NCBI GenBank assembly: GCA_047611425.1 | Contig: JBLFWJ010000006.1 | Span: forward strand, 1-38,510 | Source of the DNA: JBLFWJ01 sp047611425 | GTDB taxonomy: Bacteria; Bacteroidota; Bacteroidia; UBA10329 | Reading direction: 5' to 3' | DNA length: 38,510 nt | Shown: positions 34,051 to 38,510 of the stretch, in pieces | Layout of the letters: every line of letters begins with the position of its first letter | How positions within the stretch are numbered: the stretch's first letter is position 1 | Notes under the pieces: generated by a model | Told to the model about the DNA's origin: nothing | Database searches by the model: none | The model's input: the letters and a program-made list of their open reading frames with translations, nothing else | Program-made: the position numbers and the translations under genes

Positions 34051-34341
34051 TCAGGCAAGTGCCTCGTCAAGCTCGCTGTCCAGCGTTTTTAGCCTTTCAG
34101 TAACTTGAAGATCGCCTTTCTCGGCCTGTTCGGTTTTTTCAATTGCCTCTGTTGCAAATTGCAACAGACACATGCCCAACAGGTCTTTCATATCTGTAAT
34201 CGCATAGTTGGTTTCATACAACGTCATACGACTTCGAATCAATCGTTCTGCTTTTCTAATAGTCTCCTCTTCTTCAGGACTTTCCACGGTCATGGGGTAA
34301 CTCTTACCCCCTATTCTGACCGAAATTCCCTGCTCACTCAT
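34051..34341 (-). CDS. zapA: Cell division protein ZapA
   Basis: ZapA binds FtsZ and bundles its filaments at the division site. The 96-residue protein has the ZapA start ISVRIGGKSYPMTV (5-18), the EEEETIRKAERLI segment, and a long C-terminal helix. ATG 34341 is used; the frame also opens at a TTG (34350) overlapping the previous stop, but that only adds three residues. The upstream coiled-coil gene is 5 bp away, so the two are co-transcribed. Confidence 0.92.
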   Translation of the reverse strand: MSEQGISVRIGGKSYPMTVESPEEEETIRKAERLIRSRMTLYETNYAITDMKDLLGMCLLQFATEAIEKTEQAEKGDLQVTERLKTLDSELDEALA

Positions 34342-34346
34342 AAGAT

Positions 34347-34637
34347 TCAATTATTGATCAAAGCAATGCACTTGTCTATTTCCCGCACCATATCATTCAA
34401 CCTCTTCCTTTGCACTTTGCGGTCGTCATCACTCAGCGTGACAGACTTTGCAATTTTAGCAACTTTATTCTGTTTTTCAAGATCAAGATTTCGCTTATTC
34501 TCTGTCTCCAACAATATGCGCAACTCTTCATTTGTTTTTTTGAGTTCACTATTCTCGGTTCGGAGTTCCTGTAACTGACCAACAAGTTCAATTACCTTGT
34601 TTTCTATTCGATCTACTACCTGGTTTAACTCTTGCAT
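34347..34637 (-). CDS. Small coiled-coil protein preceding zapA
   Basis: The 96-residue protein from ATG 34637 is one long coiled coil (about residues 5-60: VDRIENKVIELVGQLQEL...). A short basic stretch (SDDDRKVQRKRLNDMVREI) and a C-terminal helix follow. I do not recognise a named family; size, composition and linkage to zapA suggest a ZapB-like or FtsB-like division accessory protein, which is inference. The frame extends 40 codons upstream, but the -7 box at 34656-34663 lies inside that extension, so ATG 34637 is preferred. Confidence 0.75.
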   Translation of the reverse strand: MQELNQVVDRIENKVIELVGQLQELRTENSELKKTNEELRILLETENKRNLDLEKQNKVAKIAKSVTLSDDDRKVQRKRLNDMVREIDKCIALINN

Positions 34638-34655
34638 GACCCTGAGGTTACTTTC

Positions 34656-34663
34656 CAAAAATA
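34656..34663 (-). promoter_or_regulatory. -7 promoter box of the coiled-coil/zapA operon
   Basis: The minus strand reads TATTTTTG, a full TAnnTTTG match, 18 nt before ATG 34637. It stands back-to-back with the box of the M23 peptidase gene, two bases apart. Confidence 0.5.
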
Positions 34664-34665
34664 CT

Positions 34666-34673
34666 AACCTTTG
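34666..34673 (+). promoter_or_regulatory. Near -7 box of the M23 peptidase gene, 4 nt before the ATG
   Basis: AACCTTTG is one mismatch from TAnnTTTG and is followed by GAGA and ATG 34678. It supports that start among several in-frame ATGs (34678, 34690, 34711). Confidence 0.35.
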
Positions 34674-34677
34674 GAGA

Positions 34678-36399
34678 ATGGTGAACGGAATGAGAAAATG
34701 GCGCGAATACATGAGGGTTGCACTTACGCTACTGGTTATCCTTGGATCTAATTCCATGCTGTTTAGTCAACAATCAGGTCTAGTTCCTCCATTGGATGGC
34801 GTTTTAAAAGCCTCTGGATCTTTCGGTGAAGTCAGATCAGGACATTTTCACACTGGCGTGGATCTGAAAACAGATGGTAAAATCGGATTGCCAGTTCGGG
34901 CTGCAAAAGCGGGATCAGTCTCTCGAGTTAAGGTGGAAGTGAAAGGATATGGAAAAGCAATTTACCTCTCACACGCAGATGGAACCACGAGCGTTTACGC
35001 ACATTTAAGTCGTTTTTCTGATGAAGTAAATAATTGGGTGAAATCTCAGCAATACTCAAAAGAAAATTATGGGGTTGATCTGAATCCATCAGCTGGGAAA
35101 TTCAGTTTTAAAGCAGGCGATGTGATCGCCTATTCCGGAAATTCTGGCGGATCGGGTGGGCCACACGTTCATTTTGAAATCAGAGATTCGAAATCTCAAC
35201 ATCCGATTAACCCAACGCAACACGGATTGAAAATCAATGATGAGAAAGAACCTGAACTGAAAACCCTAGCCATTTATGGTCATGGAAACTCAAGTGGCAT
35301 CGATGGCGGAAATCCATATTACTTGCATATTCAAAAGCAAAATGAATCTTGGGATCTTTCAAAAGATGATCCAATCGAAGTTCAAGGATCGATCAGTTTT
35401 GGTGTTGGCGTTTTGGATCGACATTCAACTTCAGACAATCCTTGCGGAATTTATTCCATCAAGCTTGAAATTGATGGAAATCGATTCTATTCTATGACGT
35501 TGGATGAATTGAGTTTCAGCACAAAACGGTACGTAAACACCCACATTGATTACGCTTATCGTTCCGAAAAAAGAATTCCAGTTCATCGCACATACCTAAG
35601 CCCGAACAATCGATTGGACATCTATGACCGAGGAGATCAGGATGGAATCTTAAAGGTTGATTTCGGAAAGGTTTACAATTGCAAATACACGGTTACTGAC
35701 CATTTCGGAAATGTCTCTGAAATTGAATTTTCGTTGGTTGGAAAGAATGTAAATCTGCCTAAAGCGTTCTCGAATAAGCCAGAATCAATTTTCTATCCGG
35801 CTCGGGAAAACAGTTTTACTTCTGAGGGTTTCCGATTCTCCGCTCCCGTAAATGCTGTCTATGATACACTTGCTTTTCAGTATGAAAAGAAACCAGCCGT
35901 CAAGGGTTGTTTATCATCCGTTCATGGCATTTGCGACCTCGGAACTCCGTTGCACAAATACTGCTCGGTTTCCATAAAGGTGGATGAAGCTGGAAAGAAA
36001 TTTAGCGATAAATTGTTGGTGATTTCGTTCAGTAAAAAAGGCAACCCGATTGCTGAAGGAGGCACCTACAAAGATGGCTGGATGACCACGCGAACGAGAA
36101 GTTTCGGAGATTATGCTGTAACGGCAGACACCTTGAAACCGGAACTAAAACTTGTCGGGAATGTGATAACACCACAAGTTGGCGACACGCTCAAATTCAA
36201 CATTGACGATGATTTTTCAGGCATCAAAAACTTCAGTTTGATGGCAGGATTGCAATGGCTTCTTTTGGAATGGGATTACAAAACCGGAGAAGGTTTTTAT
36301 GTCGTGGATCAACACTTCCCTTCTGATTCAGGAAAGCTCACGTTGAAAGCTTCAGATAAAGTTGGAAATAGAAATCATTTAGAAATCCACTTGCAATAA
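34678..36399 (+). CDS. M23-family (LytM) metallopeptidase, exported
   Basis: The 573-residue protein has a signal peptide (hydrophobic core 13-23, cleavage near SQQ at 30-32). An M23 endopeptidase domain (about 48-175) contains the zinc motif HTGVD (His58, Asp62), YAHL (His109) and GPHVHFE (His163, His165). All metal and catalytic residues are therefore present, so it should cleave peptidoglycan peptide bridges. The C-terminal 380 residues are beta-rich with Ig-like repeats and four or so cysteines (about 400-430 region), possibly a cell-surface or regulatory part. It ends exactly next to the convergent VWA gene with no spacer. Confidence 0.9.
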   Translation: MVNGMRKWREYMRVALTLLVILGSNSMLFSQQSGLVPPLDGVLKASGSFGEVRSGHFHTGVDLKTDGKIGLPVRAAKAGSVSRVKVEVKGYGKAIYLSHADGTTSVYAHLSRFSDEVNNWVKSQQYSKENYGVDLNPSAGKFSFKAGDVIAYSGNSGGSGGPHVHFEIRDSKSQHPINPTQHGLKINDEKEPELKTLAIYGHGNSSGIDGGNPYYLHIQKQNESWDLSKDDPIEVQGSISFGVGVLDRHSTSDNPCGIYSIKLEIDGNRFYSMTLDELSFSTKRYVNTHIDYAYRSEKRIPVHRTYLSPNNRLDIYDRGDQDGILKVDFGKVYNCKYTVTDHFGNVSEIEFSLVGKNVNLPKAFSNKPESIFYPARENSFTSEGFRFSAPVNAVYDTLAFQYEKKPAVKGCLSSVHGICDLGTPLHKYCSVSIKVDEAGKKFSDKLLVISFSKKGNPIAEGGTYKDGWMTTRTRSFGDYAVTADTLKPELKLVGNVITPQVGDTLKFNIDDDFSGIKNFSLMAGLQWLLLEWDYKTGEGFYVVDQHFPSDSGKLTLKASDKVGNRNHLEIHLQ

Positions 36400-38484
36400 T
36401 CAGTAGGCTCCGTTTCTTTTTCTCAGAAACCATTCGGCACCGAGTAGTGCAATCAGAATCGCGAACAACCACTTTAGATCGATTACATCCCTGAACCACG
36501 TTCGCTCGTAAATCACGTTTCGAATGTCTTGACGGCCCAATATCTCATCGGCCAATTCGTCCATTTGGTTTGAAGAGAGCATTTTACCTCCATTCTTTTC
36601 CGCTAAGCGAAACAGTAAGCCATGATCCGCTTGAGTTCTAGCGCTTTCCAAACGAAGTGCGGCTACTCGGAAACTTCCGCTTTTCTCAAAAGAATTCCCG
36701 TTGAATGATGTTCGGGCTGAGTAGGTATAATCACCTTCATCAAAAGACCCCGCATTCAATCGATACGCCAATTCTGTTCGGCTCATCACGAATGGATACT
36801 CTGCACCATCTGACTTTCGAACCTTGAAATTCACCTCCGACCCGTTGACCAATTCGTAACTTTCATTGTACAACTCCGCCTCAACGGTGAGGGCATCGTC
36901 CTCTGCAATTGTATTCGGAACAGACACCCTGAAAAGGCTCTTGTCAGTCTTTGCCGCCATGTACTGAACCGTCTTGGACACCAACTGATCAAAGAGAACG
37001 TGTGATGTATTTTCTTGATAATCTTTCATCCTCCATCGCCACAATCCAGTACCGAGCAACACCGAATACTTTCTTCCACTTTGCTCGGAGAAGATCCACA
37101 GCGGGTCTTCAGTTTTCACTGATCCAACTCGTTGGCTCATCAAAGCACGACTTGATGCGGATAAGGTGTAATCACCGAAATGTGTTACAAGCGGTGGCAC
37201 ACTTGACATCAACCTTGGAATGCCTCCATCTATGGTGAACAGCGGGAATTTCGAATCGATGATTGGCAGCGTTTCATTGCTAGACTTTCCGTTGGAACTG
37301 ATTGTCACGCCAAAGTTCAATCCTGCCAAACGCGTAAGGTCACTTTGCATTCCTACAATTGCCCAGATTGGAATGTTGGATTCCAAGATATTCTTCAGGT
37401 CTTCTTCACCTACTCTACTCTTTTGAGGAATCTGATGCAGTACGACTAGGTCAAAATCCTTTACATCAAACTTTCCTTGGCCAGCAACAAGTGCCTCCAC
37501 TTCATAATTCTGATTGGCCTGTATTGCTTTTCGTATTGCAGCAATATCCGGGTGTGGTGAAGCGGCCAGAATCAAGACTCGCTGACGTCCATCCAACACC
37601 TCTACAAAAACATCCTTTCGATTATTCTCGGTGCTCAATTCCCCGTCTAAAATTCTCAATGAAGAACTGATCCGAAGCACTCCCAATTCCTTGGCACCAA
37701 GCTCCACCGAAATTTTCTTTCTGAATTCATTTCCCGTAATAGGAATCTTCACTTTATGCGCAGATCGCCCATTGACCTTTATTTCCAATTCGGTTTCTCG
37801 GCCATTCATTTGAAATGCCTCAACATGAACTTCTACCGGGAATTTGTTACCCCAATAGGCATACTGGTTATGATCAACTTTTGCAATCAACTGATCACGC
37901 TGCAAACTTGTATCACCCAATGCCACAGTGTAAAGCGGCCCATTTACCCTTCGTTTGTGATAATCTGGGTTTGCACCTCGGTTCACAATTCCATCCCCGA
38001 TGATGACAGTTGCACCAACGTTTCGACCAACAAATCGATCGTCAAGCTCGGTCAGCAATCCAGAAAGGTCAGTCTTGGCTTCATCAAATGTTAGCTGTGA
38101 CCCTTCGGAAACACTTCCTCCAAAAAGGAATGGGCTAACCTCATATTTTTCGGAAATCTTGCTGATCAAAGCATCAAGCTGAGCTTGAAATTCCCCTTTA
38201 ACCGATGCTGAATCCTTTGTCAGAACCAAGGAAGAACTGTTGTCGATTCCTAGGATCACAACCGGTTTCTCAGATTCCTGATCCACACTTTTAAGCAGCG
38301 GCCCAAGTAGAAGGACGATGATCAGAAAAACGGAAAGCGTTCTAAGAAGCTGTAATCCATATTTAAGAGGAGCCGACCAATGTGCAATGCTTTGGTTTTT
38401 CCAGTACAGCCCAAATCCTGCCAGCACACCAGCAATGGCGGCAAGCAATAAAAACCAAGTTGGGTATTCTAAAATTAGATCCAA
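36400..38484 (-). CDS. Membrane-anchored von Willebrand factor A-domain protein
   Basis: The 694-residue protein has two N-terminal membrane helices (about 9-27 and 46-64) and a VWA domain with a MIDAS motif DNSSS (81-85: DxSxS). A middle region resembles a class I glutamine amidotransferase-like fold (RVLILAASPHPD..., VVLHQIPQ). A beta-rich segment and a C-terminal membrane helix (about 670-686) followed by KRN complete it. Bacteroidota have many such proteins of unknown function, related in layout to Bat/CoxE-linked membrane proteins. The only in-frame start after the upstream TGA (38497-38499) is the TTG at 38484, and the following text LILEYPTWFLLL matches the expected family N-terminus. 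Confidence 0.82.
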   Translation of the reverse strand: MDLILEYPTWFLLLAAIAGVLAGFGLYWKNQSIAHWSAPLKYGLQLLRTLSVFLIIVLLLGPLLKSVDQESEKPVVILGIDNSSSLVLTKDSASVKGEFQAQLDALISKISEKYEVSPFLFGGSVSEGSQLTFDEAKTDLSGLLTELDDRFVGRNVGATVIIGDGIVNRGANPDYHKRRVNGPLYTVALGDTSLQRDQLIAKVDHNQYAYWGNKFPVEVHVEAFQMNGRETELEIKVNGRSAHKVKIPITGNEFRKKISVELGAKELGVLRISSSLRILDGELSTENNRKDVFVEVLDGRQRVLILAASPHPDIAAIRKAIQANQNYEVEALVAGQGKFDVKDFDLVVLHQIPQKSRVGEEDLKNILESNIPIWAIVGMQSDLTRLAGLNFGVTISSNGKSSNETLPIIDSKFPLFTIDGGIPRLMSSVPPLVTHFGDYTLSASSRALMSQRVGSVKTEDPLWIFSEQSGRKYSVLLGTGLWRWRMKDYQENTSHVLFDQLVSKTVQYMAAKTDKSLFRVSVPNTIAEDDALTVEAELYNESYELVNGSEVNFKVRKSDGAEYPFVMSRTELAYRLNAGSFDEGDYTYSARTSFNGNSFEKSGSFRVAALRLESARTQADHGLLFRLAEKNGGKMLSSNQMDELADEILGRQDIRNVIYERTWFRDVIDLKWLFAILIALLGAEWFLRKRNGAY

Positions 38485-38510
38485 GGGTGTGCTAAATCAA
38501 GTTAACATGC

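Noticed and set aside
1..38510. CRISPR array, defence system, prophage or tRNA/rRNA genes
   Set aside because: No spaced direct repeats, no Cas or toxin-antitoxin or restriction proteins, no phage proteins and no tRNA-like fold were found in any intergenic stretch.

Overview
The window looks like chromosomal DNA from a member of the Bacteroidota, most likely Flavobacteriales-like. Four observations support this. Bacteroidota-type -7 promoter boxes (TAnnTTTG) lie in front of many genes, and Shine-Dalgarno sequences are scarce. Three secreted proteins have a LamG domain and a type IX secretion (T9SS) C-terminal sorting signal. The biotin ligase is catalytic-only, with no DNA-binding domain. The gene set (RNase Y, ATP-type PEP carboxykinase, lone ComEC, TlpA-like protein, DUF4159 protein) fits that phylum. 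Coding density is very high and genes alternate strand often. No tRNA, rRNA, CRISPR array, transposase, integrase or phage gene was seen.

Layout. Positions 1-10.8 kb are housekeeping: ftsH (cut by the window edge) and rsfS, then birA, pyrE, a NUDIX hydrolase, a thioredoxin-fold protein without its redox motif, coaD, a saccharopine-dehydrogenase-like enzyme, DUF423, pckA with a clear terminator, rsmE and a DUF4159 protein. Positions 10.8-16.4 kb hold hutH, an unrecognised helical protein, a roughly 400-bp gap containing a candidate small RNA, and comEC. Positions 16.4-32.1 kb form a surface-glycan and secreted-protein region. On the minus strand it carries a Wzx-type flippase, several glycosyltransferases, an O-antigen ligase/polymerase, a DegT aminotransferase, a PglC/WecA-like phosphosugar transferase and the three tandem LamG/T9SS proteins. 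It is interrupted by plus-strand genes: a FemAB/GNAT-like protein, a transglutaminase-like protein, and a sulfotransferase plus methyltransferase pair. Positions 32.1-38.5 kb return to housekeeping: rny, a 374-bp gap with a candidate structured RNA and a REP-like repeat, zapA, a small coiled-coil gene, an M23 peptidase and a large membrane-anchored VWA-domain protein.

How the genes work together. The glycan region contains an initiating transferase, elongating transferases, a flippase and a ligase/polymerase, so most steps of a lipid-linked polysaccharide pathway are present; nucleotide-sugar dehydratases and outer-membrane export genes are not. The zapA/coiled-coil pair and the M23 peptidase point to cell division and wall remodelling. 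The most interesting signals are not protein genes. They are two putative structured RNAs (about 14.2 kb, plus strand, and about 33.8 kb, minus strand), a 79-bp nested palindrome at 5.1 kb, and a recurring geometry in which the -7 box sits only 4-5 nt before the start codon, which predicts leaderless mRNAs for several genes.
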